A DNA stretch of 64,000 nucleotides from JAFGXT01 sp963677165. GTDB taxonomy: Bacteria; Verrucomicrobiota; Lentisphaeria; Victivallales; SZUA-371. Shown in pieces: positions 7,446-16,419 of this stretch (position 1 is the first letter of the stretch; every line of letters begins with the position of its first letter). A program made the translations under genes and the position numbers. The DNA is taken from contig CAXXSX010000002.1 in NCBI GenBank assembly GCA_963677165.2, positions 4,588,001 to 4,652,000 on the forward strand. Reading direction: 5' to 3'. Under the pieces are notes generated by a model. That model saw only the letters and a program-made list of their open reading frames with translations. It was not told where the DNA came from and did not search any database.

Positions 7446-10079
7446 ATGAAAAAGACGGCCTGGATTGTTCCAAGCACTCACTGGGATCGTGAATGGGTAA
7501 TGACGCAGGGACAATTCCAAGTACGACTTGCTGATATGGTTAATCATCTCATTGATATCTGCGAAAGCCATCCGGAATATCGCTTTTATTTTGATGGGCA
7601 AACTGTAGCCCTTGAAGATTATCTTGAGATTCATCCGGAAAACCGCTCACGATTACGCAAACTACTGGAATCCAAACAGATTATGAGCGGCCCGTGGTAT
7701 GGGCTGGCTGATCAGTTTCTTCAAGGGGGGGAAGCCACAATTCGCAACCTTCTAGAGGGCAGGCGGAGCAGTCTTGAACTTGGAGGAACACCGCTTATGT
7801 TGGGGTATGTGCCTGATTCATTCGGTTCCAGTTCAGCTCTTCCCATGCTGTTAAGAGAATTTGATATTGCTTATGCCATTATCGGACGAGGGTGTCCTCG
7901 GGAATTGATGGAACCAACCCGGAATGAGTTTTTCTGGAAGAGTTCAAACGATGATACAATATTGGCTGCTGACTTTAGTTATTCTGGAGGTATTTTCCTC
8001 AGTTATCCCGATATTTGGCAGGATATTCAGCGTTGCCATCCCGCCCCGGAGGTAGCCTTATCCTGTTTCCTGGAAGCAGCAGAACAGCAGGCAGCGACTG
8101 CTTCCGGCCAACACCTGTATTTTCCTGTTGGAATTGACCACATGGAGGCGCGGGAGTCTCTGATCGAAATAGTTGATTATATCAATCATCACCAGGATAC
8201 TTATGAGTTAAAATTCGGCATGCCGACGGATTATCTGGCAGGTGTTAAGGCATCGGCCGGACCTTTGGCTGTATATTCTGGAGAACAGTGTGGCTCGGAT
8301 GAAAAGCCTATGGATTTAAATGGAACTCTGTCTTCACATGTTCGCCTGAAACAAGCAAATTTTCACTGCGAGAACCTGCTGGCCGGAGCCGTAGAACCAC
8401 TGGCGGTCTTGGCAATGCGTTTTGCAGGCAGAACCTATCCTGAAGGAATGCTGCGTAAAATGTGGAAGATGTTATTAGCAAATCAAACTCATGATTCGAT
8501 TTGCGGGTGCAGTATTGATCAGGTTCACCGCGATATGCTGACGCGTTATGACTTTATCAAAAATACGTCAGCCTATTTGATAAAAGATCTAGCCCGGAAC
8601 GTTGTCGATCTTATTGATACGAAATGTCCTAATCGTGATTTTCCAGCTGTTACTGTTTTTAATCTGTTGGGACGGAAACGGAATGTACCAGTGAAAGCAA
8701 TTGTTGCCGTGCCATATCGTTGCAAAGAAGAAAAATATCAGTTGTGTGATGAACTTGGCAATCCAGTATCCGCGTCAATTACTCGGGTTGCGGATAAAAC
8801 AATGGATCTGGAAAGTATTTATATGATGCCGGAGCAATTGACTGTGCTGCTATCGAAAGATGCAGATGAAGCATATCCGGATGACCAAGTGTTTTCTGTT
8901 TTTGAAATTGATTTTGTCGCTGAAAATCTTCCGTCCTGTGGCTGGCGTACATGGTGGCTCACGCCGTTCTCTCAAGCATTGGAGCACAGAGTCAAGTGCA
9001 GCCAAACGAGCATGGAAAATGAGTTTATTCGAATTGATTTTCTTCCTGATGGTTCGTTTGACCTCACTGACCTGAATACACACCATTGCTTCCACAAAGT
9101 CATGAAGTTTGTGGACCGGGAAGAGGCAGGGAATCTTTACGACCATTTTAGTCTGCCGGAAATTCAGGAATTTGATTCTTCTGGCATTCAGGCGGAAATA
9201 TCAATGATTGAAAAATTGCCGCACCGGAATACTTGTAGGATAAAAATGAATCTACCTGTTCCGTGCAGTCTTGAAAACGAAACAAGTCGTTCAACTCAAA
9301 TAGTTGATTTACCAATAACGGTATACGCGTCACTCTACGCAGGCATTCCCAGACTTGAACTTTCCATTGAATGCGACAATACAGCAAAAGATCATTGTCT
9401 GCATGCTGTATTCCAGACAGGGCTGAAAGCCTCCGAAGTGAAATCCGACGTTGCTTTTGACATGGTTTCCCGCAAGGTCGATTCTTCGGATAAAACATGG
9501 CGTCACCGTCCGGTTCAGCATATGATTGATATCTCAGATGAGAACTGCGGACTCAGCGTGATGCCCCGTGGATTGTATTCTCAGTTAGCAACCATGAATA
9601 ATGATGGTTCTGTAGATTTACATGTTACCTTGCTGCGTTGTGCCGGGCATCTTGGTCCGGCTGCCGGGGCCGATTATCCAACTCCTGATGGGCAGTCTCC
9701 AGGAAAACACCGTTTTGAAATAGCGATAATGCCACATGCCGGAATTCAGGAAGCAAATTGTATGGCTGCAGCCCTGGATTACACCCAGCCGATTTATCCG
9801 ATTGCATCTTTGCCGCATGATGGAACGTTGCCGGGCAAAGGAAGTGCTATTGATATTCCAGGTGCTGAAAATTTAGTTTACAGTTGTCTAAAAAAAGCCG
9901 AAAACGATGAACATGTTATTTTTAGATGTTGGAATCCGGCAAAGCAGGATATCGAAGGCAAATTTTCCGGTCTTCTGTTTAAAGAAAATTCAGTTTCAGC
10001 CGTTCGTGCCGATGAAACTGAAATTGACTCGAAAAAACTGGTGATCAAACAACAGGGACTAACAACCTTAAAGCTATAG
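7446..10079 (+). CDS. GH38-family alpha-mannosidase
   Basis: This 877-residue protein starts with the GH38 signature VPSTHWDREW, where His12 and Asp14 are zinc ligands. The nucleophile is Asp124 in YVPDSFGSSSALP. A third zinc-site region is NQTHDSICGCS, about residues 345-355. The middle helical domain and the long C-terminal beta-sandwich half are present, so the enzyme looks complete. It would remove alpha-linked mannose from glycan fragments. No signal peptide is visible, so it is probably cytoplasmic and acts on imported oligosaccharides. It lies 109 bases after the activase gene, with GGAAAGGAA just before the ATG, and may belong to the same transcription unit. The exact linkage is not known. 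Confidence 0.9.
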   Translation: MKKTAWIVPSTHWDREWVMTQGQFQVRLADMVNHLIDICESHPEYRFYFDGQTVALEDYLEIHPENRSRLRKLLESKQIMSGPWYGLADQFLQGGEATIRNLLEGRRSSLELGGTPLMLGYVPDSFGSSSALPMLLREFDIAYAIIGRGCPRELMEPTRNEFFWKSSNDDTILAADFSYSGGIFLSYPDIWQDIQRCHPAPEVALSCFLEAAEQQAATASGQHLYFPVGIDHMEARESLIEIVDYINHHQDTYELKFGMPTDYLAGVKASAGPLAVYSGEQCGSDEKPMDLNGTLSSHVRLKQANFHCENLLAGAVEPLAVLAMRFAGRTYPEGMLRKMWKMLLANQTHDSICGCSIDQVHRDMLTRYDFIKNTSAYLIKDLARNVVDLIDTKCPNRDFPAVTVFNLLGRKRNVPVKAIVAVPYRCKEEKYQLCDELGNPVSASITRVADKTMDLESIYMMPEQLTVLLSKDADEAYPDDQVFSVFEIDFVAENLPSCGWRTWWLTPFSQALEHRVKCSQTSMENEFIRIDFLPDGSFDLTDLNTHHCFHKVMKFVDREEAGNLYDHFSLPEIQEFDSSGIQAEISMIEKLPHRNTCRIKMNLPVPCSLENETSRSTQIVDLPITVYASLYAGIPRLELSIECDNTAKDHCLHAVFQTGLKASEVKSDVAFDMVSRKVDSSDKTWRHRPVQHMIDISDENCGLSVMPRGLYSQLATMNNDGSVDLHVTLLRCAGHLGPAAGADYPTPDGQSPGKHRFEIAIMPHAGIQEANCMAAALDYTQPIYPIASLPHDGTLPGKGSAIDIPGAENLVYSCLKKAENDEHVIFRCWNPAKQDIEGKFSGLLFKENSVSAVRADETEIDSKKLVIKQQGLTTLKL

Positions 10080-10197
10080 ACCCAAGTCAGAGGTAAATTC
10101 CATTTTTTATAATTGCAATTTTCTGGATTATGGAGTCTATTACCAGTGAAAATTATGATGCAATTATAATAGAACAACGATTGAGGATATTGATATT

Positions 10198-11568
10198 ATG
10201 GCACTCTGGGGCGGACGCTTCGCGGAAGAAACCAATAAGGATGTGGCTCGGTTTACGGAGTCGATCTCTTACGATAAACGGCTTTATAAATATGACATCA
10301 AAGGGAGCAAAGCTCACTCGGCTATGCTGGCCTCATGCGGAATCATTCCCGAAGAAACTGCGAAACAAATCGCGGTGGAACTTGATAAGATCGAAAAACG
10401 CATTGATGACGATGATTTTACTTTTACTGACGAGCTTGAAGATATTCACATGCATATCGAGAGCGCGTTAATTGATGCTCTTGGCGATGAAGGCGCCCGG
10501 GTACATACCGCCCGCAGCCGTAATGACCAAGTTAACCTTGACACACGTATGTATCTACGCGATGAAGCTGAAAATGTAATCAACGGTATTCGTGAATTAA
10601 TGCGCTCTTTGGTGGATACTGCCGAAAAGAATTTTGACGCGCTCTTGCCGGGATTCACTCACCTTCAACATGCCCAGCCAGTTTTGTTCGCACATCATCT
10701 GTTGGCATACGTTGAGATGTTCGGTCGCGATATGGACCGGGTTAGCGACTGTCGAAAGCGGTTCAATATGCTGCCGCTCGGGGCAGGGGCCCTGGCTGGT
10801 ACTACGCTGCCGATCAATCGTGAATATGTCTGTAAACAGCTTGGATTCGACTATGTATCGCGCAATAGCATGGATACCGTTGCTGACCGCGATTATATCT
10901 GTGAACTGCTGTCGTGTCTGTCAATCTTTTCCATGCACATTTCACGCTTGTCGGAAGATATTATTTTGTGGTGTTCTCAAGAATTCAGCTTTATTGAACT
11001 TGGTGACGCATTCTGCACCGGTTCCAGCTTGATGCCGCAGAAAAAGAATCCGGATATTGCTGAAATTGCACGTGGGAAAACCGGTAGGGTTTATGGTGAC
11101 CTGATGGCGCTTTTGACAACATGCAAAGGATTACCGTTGACATACAACCGTGATCTCCAGGAAGACAAGGAACCGGTATTTGACGCACTGGATACAGTGA
11201 ATATGCTGCTAAAGATATTCCCGCCGATGATTGCCTCATTCAAAGTCAACAGTGAAAATATGCTTTCCGCAGCTCTTGATCCTGCTTTAATGGCAACTGA
11301 TGTTGCGGAAAAACTTGTAGAACTCGGGGTGCCGTTCCGTCATGCTCACCATCGGGTTGGCGCTTTTGTAAAATGGTGCAAAGAACATGACTGCAAGCTA
11401 AACGAAACAACTCTTGAGCAAATGCAGGAAACTATTCCGGAAGCTACGGATGAGTTTTTAACCCTGTTCTCTCCATCTGACAGTATCAAACGCCGCGAAA
11501 TCACTGGCGCGACCGGACCGGAAAATGTTTCCATGCAGATTAAATTCTGGAAAAAAGAATTGGCTTAA
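10198..11568 (+). CDS. argH: Argininosuccinate lyase
   Basis: This is the last enzyme of arginine synthesis; it splits argininosuccinate into arginine and fumarate. At 456 residues it has the usual length. The N-terminal LWGGRF and the HTARSRNDQV stretch are typical, and the fumarase/lyase superfamily signature GSSLMPQKKNPD spans residues 275-286 on the mobile loop that holds the catalytic serine. No other arginine gene is nearby, so it stands alone between the mannosidase and a convergent sensor gene. The start at 10198 has only a weak, distant GGA upstream. Confidence 0.96.
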   Translation: MALWGGRFAEETNKDVARFTESISYDKRLYKYDIKGSKAHSAMLASCGIIPEETAKQIAVELDKIEKRIDDDDFTFTDELEDIHMHIESALIDALGDEGARVHTARSRNDQVNLDTRMYLRDEAENVINGIRELMRSLVDTAEKNFDALLPGFTHLQHAQPVLFAHHLLAYVEMFGRDMDRVSDCRKRFNMLPLGAGALAGTTLPINREYVCKQLGFDYVSRNSMDTVADRDYICELLSCLSIFSMHISRLSEDIILWCSQEFSFIELGDAFCTGSSLMPQKKNPDIAEIARGKTGRVYGDLMALLTTCKGLPLTYNRDLQEDKEPVFDALDTVNMLLKIFPPMIASFKVNSENMLSAALDPALMATDVAEKLVELGVPFRHAHHRVGAFVKWCKEHDCKLNETTLEQMQETIPEATDEFLTLFSPSDSIKRREITGATGPENVSMQIKFWKKELA

Positions 11569-11582
11569 TCCGTCCGAGCGAT

Positions 11583-13580
11583 TCAATTAGGGCCAAGGTA
11601 TTCGAAAGCAGTAAACTGTATATCACGTTTCGTGGGGGGAACCGTGATATTGCTTTCTACTGTATTCATGATGCAACTTAAGGTTTCTTCCTGTGAGAAT
11701 CTGAGACTGTCTTCAAGCAGTTTCCTGATTTCGCTTCGGGATCCCCCCGGATTTTCGACATCTCCAGTATGAATCAAGCCTGGAGAATAAAGGATTAGAA
11801 TATCACACGGGTCCATTATGATATTATCAGAAGAGTATGAAATTTCTGAATTTGTTCCTGCCGGTTCTCCATGAATCGTCGGCAAATCCTCTATTTTACG
11901 TAGTTTTCTAATAATAAAGGGGAAACTGCATCCGGCATTGCAGTAGCTTATATGACCGGAATACAGATTGATTATTCCCATAAACAGGCATTCAGTCATA
12001 TTTTGTTGATTTGAGGCCAATGCTCGATTTAAATGAGTAACGGCTTCTCCGGCATCTTCCATTTCCGGCTGGGTACGCAAAATAGTTCTTACGATAATCG
12101 AATACAGCGATGCGGGAACCCCGGAGCCCGTAGAATCACCAATTACGATTGCCAGTTTGTCTGTTCCTATTTTATACATATCAAAGAAACTACCGCTACC
12201 GGAAATCGCGGGATAATACAGCGAATGGACATCATATTCCGCCCCTTCCGGGAACGCAGGAAAGACTCTGTTTGAAATATCAGTCTGGATCGTTCTGGCT
12301 ATATTCAATTCACTCTCTACAAGTCGTCTTGCAGTTATCTCCTGGGCAACTTTCGTCATCTCATCTTTCAGGGAACCGAGCATATTATTAAAGATCTCTC
12401 CCAGACGAACAATTTCCTGTGGTCCTTTTAACGGAAGGAGGCGATCCGGAAGATTTTTCATGTCTAGATGATCGACATTCCAGGTTAAGGCCTCAATGGG
12501 ACGACTCAGGGTTTTTGAAAATTCAATAGCAATAACAGCCATAATCAAAAATATAAACAAGGTATTTTGAAGAGCCGACGAAACTAAATCATTCACTTGT
12601 TCCATAAAAGCTTTTTTGCGTTGGTCAGTCCGTTCATTGAGATCATCTATGTATGTTCCGGAACCAATAATCCACATCCAGGGTTTAAACAATTTTACAA
12701 ACGACAGCTTGTCTTTGTCCGGAATCATCTTGCGGCCCTCTGTTGGTTTGGGCCAGTGGTAGTTGATGTATCCCTGGTCTTTTTTTAGACACATATTTAC
12801 CATTTCAGCAATCACACGTCTTCCGCTCAAGTCCTTTTCGTATGAAAAATCTGTAGTCTCACGATGCGGCATATGAGGATGAACAATGGAAATACAATCC
12901 GAATCAAAAATAAAGATGTAGCCTTCGCCATTGTTGTATAGGGATTGCCTTAACGTATTGCTGCATCTTGTTTTTGCGTCGTTGATAACCTTGGGGGCTG
13001 TAAATGCCGCTCCAATCAGCAAACTATTTTTTGTGTCAAATTTCAGATATGATATGCGTGGTAGTGCAGACTCTGTAAGAACAAAATATCGTCCGGAATA
13101 TTTTCGACCATGTTTAAAGTAATATTCGAGGCGTTCCTTGGAAATTCCAGCATTCTCATTATTTAGATGAATATGACCATTAGGAAATTTATAAAGATAT
13201 ATAATAATATCCTGATTGGCATTTATTTTGTTGAATTCTTTAAGAACAGTCAAGACTTCGTTGTGTGTCAATGGCTTTGCAGATATTCTCTTTATAATAT
13301 TTTCGATCGTATTTGAAGCAGTTTTTAATTCCGGACCATATTGTTTTTTTAACTGATCGATATTCGTTGTTGATTTATAATCTGATTCAATTATACTGTA
13401 TCCCGCTTCAACAAAATTTCTTAGAAAGGTTTTAGTTCGCGTCAGTTCCAGGGTTCTTATCTCGTCAGCTTCCTTGCGACCTTCACGCGTGATACTATGG
13501 ACCGCCAGGGCTATGGTAATGCCGACAGAAAGCAGCATGATCAATGTGCAGACAATCGTAATTCTGGTTCTGATTTTCAT
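11583..13580 (-). CDS. Cache-HAMP-SpoIIE (PP2C-type) sensor protein, probably catalytically altered
   Basis: The 665-residue protein has a membrane helix (about 8-28), a periplasmic Cache-type sensor (about 40-320, with the typical YIFIFDSD and PWMWIIGSGTY stretches), a second helix (about 338-354), a HAMP-like linker and a RsbU/SpoIIE phosphatase domain (about 440-662). Key metal sites differ from the family. GGDxxD has become GSFFD, with Ser464 for the first Asp, and YTDG has become YSPG, with Pro600 for Asp. The Asp482 of IGDSTGSG is kept. It may therefore be a pseudophosphatase that signals by binding. No anti-sigma factor or antagonist gene is beside it. It is convergent with argH. Confidence 0.85.
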   Translation of the reverse strand: MKIRTRITIVCTLIMLLSVGITIALAVHSITREGRKEADEIRTLELTRTKTFLRNFVEAGYSIIESDYKSTTNIDQLKKQYGPELKTASNTIENIIKRISAKPLTHNEVLTVLKEFNKINANQDIIIYLYKFPNGHIHLNNENAGISKERLEYYFKHGRKYSGRYFVLTESALPRISYLKFDTKNSLLIGAAFTAPKVINDAKTRCSNTLRQSLYNNGEGYIFIFDSDCISIVHPHMPHRETTDFSYEKDLSGRRVIAEMVNMCLKKDQGYINYHWPKPTEGRKMIPDKDKLSFVKLFKPWMWIIGSGTYIDDLNERTDQRKKAFMEQVNDLVSSALQNTLFIFLIMAVIAIEFSKTLSRPIEALTWNVDHLDMKNLPDRLLPLKGPQEIVRLGEIFNNMLGSLKDEMTKVAQEITARRLVESELNIARTIQTDISNRVFPAFPEGAEYDVHSLYYPAISGSGSFFDMYKIGTDKLAIVIGDSTGSGVPASLYSIIVRTILRTQPEMEDAGEAVTHLNRALASNQQNMTECLFMGIINLYSGHISYCNAGCSFPFIIRKLRKIEDLPTIHGEPAGTNSEISYSSDNIIMDPCDILILYSPGLIHTGDVENPGGSRSEIRKLLEDSLRFSQEETLSCIMNTVESNITVPPTKRDIQFTAFEYLGPN

Positions 13581-13692
13581 CTGTCAGTTCTGCTTAAAAT
13601 TTTGAATAGAAAAATCATCTATCTCCATTATAAATTATTAGATTTACAATGAAAATGTCAAGGGAAATAATATAAATATGCGATTAAAAGTT

Positions 13693-14520
13693 TTAGTTAC
13701 GGTAGCGGCCCGGAGACATGCCAGTTTGTTGCCGGAATTGTTTTGAAAAGCTGTAGACATCCGGATAGCCCAGTTGCATGGCGATTTCTTCCAAGGGTAA
13801 TCGACTAGTCTCGAGTTTTGAACGAGCCATGTCAATCCGGCAGCGTATTCGGTATTGGCCTGGTGAAATACCGGTCTGCTCCTTGAATACTTTGCGGAAG
13901 CGTTCATTGCTCATTCCTGATTTCCTGGCGATTTCTTTCAGGGGCAGATGATTGCAACTGTTGAGACGAAGCTGTTCCATGCCGTGAATAATGCGTTCAT
14001 CTTTCCCGAAAGTCGATCCTTCCGAATACAGTCGCAGGTCATTAATCAATTGATACATGGAGAGCGTGGCCTGAGAACCGTCGATATATTCTGCCTGTTT
14101 GAGGCGTTCCATGAGCCGCCAGACCCGATCTACCCAATCGCGTTTTAATTCGCCATGCCATACCGGTATTTCCGGGTTGACGGTTCCGATATCAATCAAG
14201 TGTTGATAACCTCGCCTGCCGATAGACAAATACAGTTCCCAGTAGTTGCTGTCGGGATCTACTGTGGACGAGTGTTTGTAATCCGGCATCCGCTGAAAGG
14301 CATCACCGGCTTTAATGCGGTACTCTTTGCCGTTACGGTCGACAAATGTGCCACTGCCGCTAATTAGATAAACCAAGGCGTAATCGTCACAGACCAGATT
14401 GTAATAGTTTTCTGTTATTTTGGAAATGAAACCACAGCCGATCGAGGCGGCATCCCTCAGTTCGCTGAAACTGCGGCGGATTCCGTCTGGTTTTAGATAT
14501 TTCTTTAACCAGTCCTTCAT
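13693..14520 (-). CDS. AraC-family transcriptional regulator
   Basis: The protein has 275 residues: a cupin-like N-terminal sensor (about 15-130) and a C-terminal double helix-turn-helix (about 170-272). The latter includes LGYPDVYSFSKQFRQQTG followed by MSPGRYR. It reads away from the gene at 14645 across a 124-base spacer, the usual position for a local regulator of that gene. The frame begins with ATG at 14520; no clear ribosome binding site was found. The effector is unknown but by family is likely a sugar or sugar acid. Confidence 0.88.
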   Translation of the reverse strand: MKDWLKKYLKPDGIRRSFSELRDAASIGCGFISKITENYYNLVCDDYALVYLISGSGTFVDRNGKEYRIKAGDAFQRMPDYKHSSTVDPDSNYWELYLSIGRRGYQHLIDIGTVNPEIPVWHGELKRDWVDRVWRLMERLKQAEYIDGSQATLSMYQLINDLRLYSEGSTFGKDERIIHGMEQLRLNSCNHLPLKEIARKSGMSNERFRKVFKEQTGISPGQYRIRCRIDMARSKLETSRLPLEEIAMQLGYPDVYSFSKQFRQQTGMSPGRYRN

Positions 14521-14644
14521 TGATCAATGACCATTTTTGATAAAAATACAACCATCATAAACATTTTAAAGTGTTTGTTTTGATTATATAATATAGTAAT
14601 TCAGCAAATTAATCAAGTAACCTTTTTTAACAAACAGGTGTAAA

Positions 14645-16219
14645 ATGAAACGAATTCTCAATATCATCAATTTTATTCGTGGGGTTGAACCGCGAGAAGG
14701 ACGCAGTATTGACTTATTTGAACCGGTACGCGAGCAGATGGCGCTGTCAAAACGCTATCAATTGCCGACAACTTGGCTAATGCAGTATGATTCGCTGATT
14801 CTGCCGGAATATACTGATTTTCTCAAAGAAAACATGGACTACAGCCACGAGGTCGGCATGTGGTTCGAAGTGGTTCAGCCTATGGCCGAAGCTGCCGGCA
14901 TTCCGTGGCGTGGCCGTTTCCCATGGGATTGGCATGTAGATAAAGGATTTTCTGTAGGTTACACTCCGGAAGAGCGCGAACGCTTGGCCGATGTCTTTAT
15001 GGAAAAGTTTTTCGAGGTGTGGCACTTCTATCCAGAGTCGGTCGGTTCATGGCTGATGGACGCACATCTTGTAGATTATCTCTATCGCAAATATGGAATC
15101 ACCGCATCATGCAACTGCAAGGACCAGTGGGGAACTGATGGCTACACCCTATGGGGGGGATACTGGGCCAACGCATATTACCCCAGCCGTTTTAATTCGT
15201 ATATGCCTGCAACCACGGAAGAAAACCAGATACCTGTACCGACATTCCGAATGCTTGGAAGTGATCCGATTTACCAGTACGATACAGAAATCGGAACAAA
15301 TGGTCAGTGTGTTATTACTTTTGAAGCGATATCTGTTGGAGACGGAATTCTAAAATGCGGCGGAACCAGCCCGGAGTGGAATCGATGGTTTCTGGATACA
15401 ACCTATAATTCGCCATGCTTGACTATGGCGTATATTCAAGGGGGACAGGAAAATTCTTTCGGCTGGCCGGCAATGAAACCAGGACTGGAGGATCAGTTTC
15501 CGTTAATAAAAGAGCTGGAGTTATCTGGTAGGGTTTCCGTTGAAACGCTTAAAACTTCTGCCAGACGTTTTAAGAATGAGCACAAGTTCACTCCGGCAAC
15601 AGCAGTAACAGCGCTTTCAGATTGGCAGGATAAGGGCAGAGCGGCAATATGGTATCTCTGCCGTTTTCATCGTATTGGCTTCATGGTTGATGATGGACAA
15701 CTGACAATTCGGGACTGGCATGCATTTAATGAAAACTATGCGGAACCATTTCTGAATACTGTTTGCACTTCAAGCGCATGTACCTATGACGCACTTCCTG
15801 TTATGGATGGTCTACGCTGGAAAGTTCCCGGGCAAGCATTACCGTCAATGAAATTCTGCAAGCAAACCGATACTGAAATTAGCCCTTTGACTGGTGAGAT
15901 AGCAGATGTCCGGGAAGTTGGCGATAATCAACTGTATATCGACTGGAAATGTGCCGACGGTATCATTCGTATTTCCTCGACAGAACAGGGGATGACGGTC
16001 AATTTCAACGATATTTCCGGAGTTATCGCCTATAATGTCCCGGCTGATAAAAACGAGGCAACCGAAATCGATTATTGTCCGTCTGAAGCACGAATTAAGT
16101 TCAATCATAACGGTATGGCTTACAAGCTACTCTGCACTACTGGCTCGCTAGAATTAACCGGTCAGACGATGGTATTTGTTCCTGACAACAATACACTTAA
16201 GCTGGAAATATCCTGCTGA
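14645..16219 (+). CDS. DUF3863-like protein, possible carbohydrate-active enzyme
   Basis: The 524-residue protein has no signal peptide. The first 350 residues look like a barrel-fold hydrolase or deacetylase: VEPREGRSIDLFEPVREQ, a FPWDWHVDKGFSVGYTPEE stretch, GSWLMDAH, and a conserved-looking CNCKDQWGTDGYTLWGGYW segment rich in Trp and Asp. The last 120 residues look like a beta-sandwich. From memory it resembles the DUF3863/DUF3864 proteins of Bacteroides and Lentisphaerae, whose function is not established; this was not checked. It has AGGTG just before the ATG, a divergent AraC regulator upstream and its own terminator downstream. A role in breaking down an imported sugar is inferred from context. 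Confidence 0.55.
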   Translation: MKRILNIINFIRGVEPREGRSIDLFEPVREQMALSKRYQLPTTWLMQYDSLILPEYTDFLKENMDYSHEVGMWFEVVQPMAEAAGIPWRGRFPWDWHVDKGFSVGYTPEERERLADVFMEKFFEVWHFYPESVGSWLMDAHLVDYLYRKYGITASCNCKDQWGTDGYTLWGGYWANAYYPSRFNSYMPATTEENQIPVPTFRMLGSDPIYQYDTEIGTNGQCVITFEAISVGDGILKCGGTSPEWNRWFLDTTYNSPCLTMAYIQGGQENSFGWPAMKPGLEDQFPLIKELELSGRVSVETLKTSARRFKNEHKFTPATAVTALSDWQDKGRAAIWYLCRFHRIGFMVDDGQLTIRDWHAFNENYAEPFLNTVCTSSACTYDALPVMDGLRWKVPGQALPSMKFCKQTDTEISPLTGEIADVREVGDNQLYIDWKCADGIIRISSTEQGMTVNFNDISGVIAYNVPADKNEATEIDYCPSEARIKFNHNGMAYKLLCTTGSLELTGQTMVFVPDNNTLKLEISC

Positions 16220-16248
16220 AATCATCTTCCTGAATAAAACTCACTCTT

Positions 16249-16293
16249 AAAAACGGAAAAATCTGCTTTATTGCGGATTTTTCCGTTTTTTTT
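16249..16293 (+). terminator. Rho-independent terminator
   Basis: A long stem pairs AAAACGGAAAAATC with GATTTTTCCGTTTT around a short loop and runs into a tract of T. It lies about 30 bases after the stop of the 14645 gene and separates it from the OYE operon. Confidence 0.85.
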
Positions 16294-16394
16294 ATATATT
16301 TTTATGAATTATTATTGAAAATATTCTTTAAGGATATAAAATAACACTAAATATAGCAATCAGGAAAATAAACTATCTTAATTCGGAGGCTCTT

Positions 16395-16410
16395 GGTGAC
16401 CTTGTTCACC
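16395..16410. promoter_or_regulatory. Small palindrome in the OYE operon leader
   Basis: GGTGA and TCACC form an inverted repeat around a 6-base spacer, just after a GGAGG sequence (16385-16389) and 10 bases before the start codon at 16420. It could be an operator, or a hairpin that hides or shifts the ribosome binding site. GGAGG itself is about 30 bases from the ATG, too far to act unless the hairpin brings it closer. Confidence 0.35.
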
Positions 16411-16419
16411 TGAAAAACT

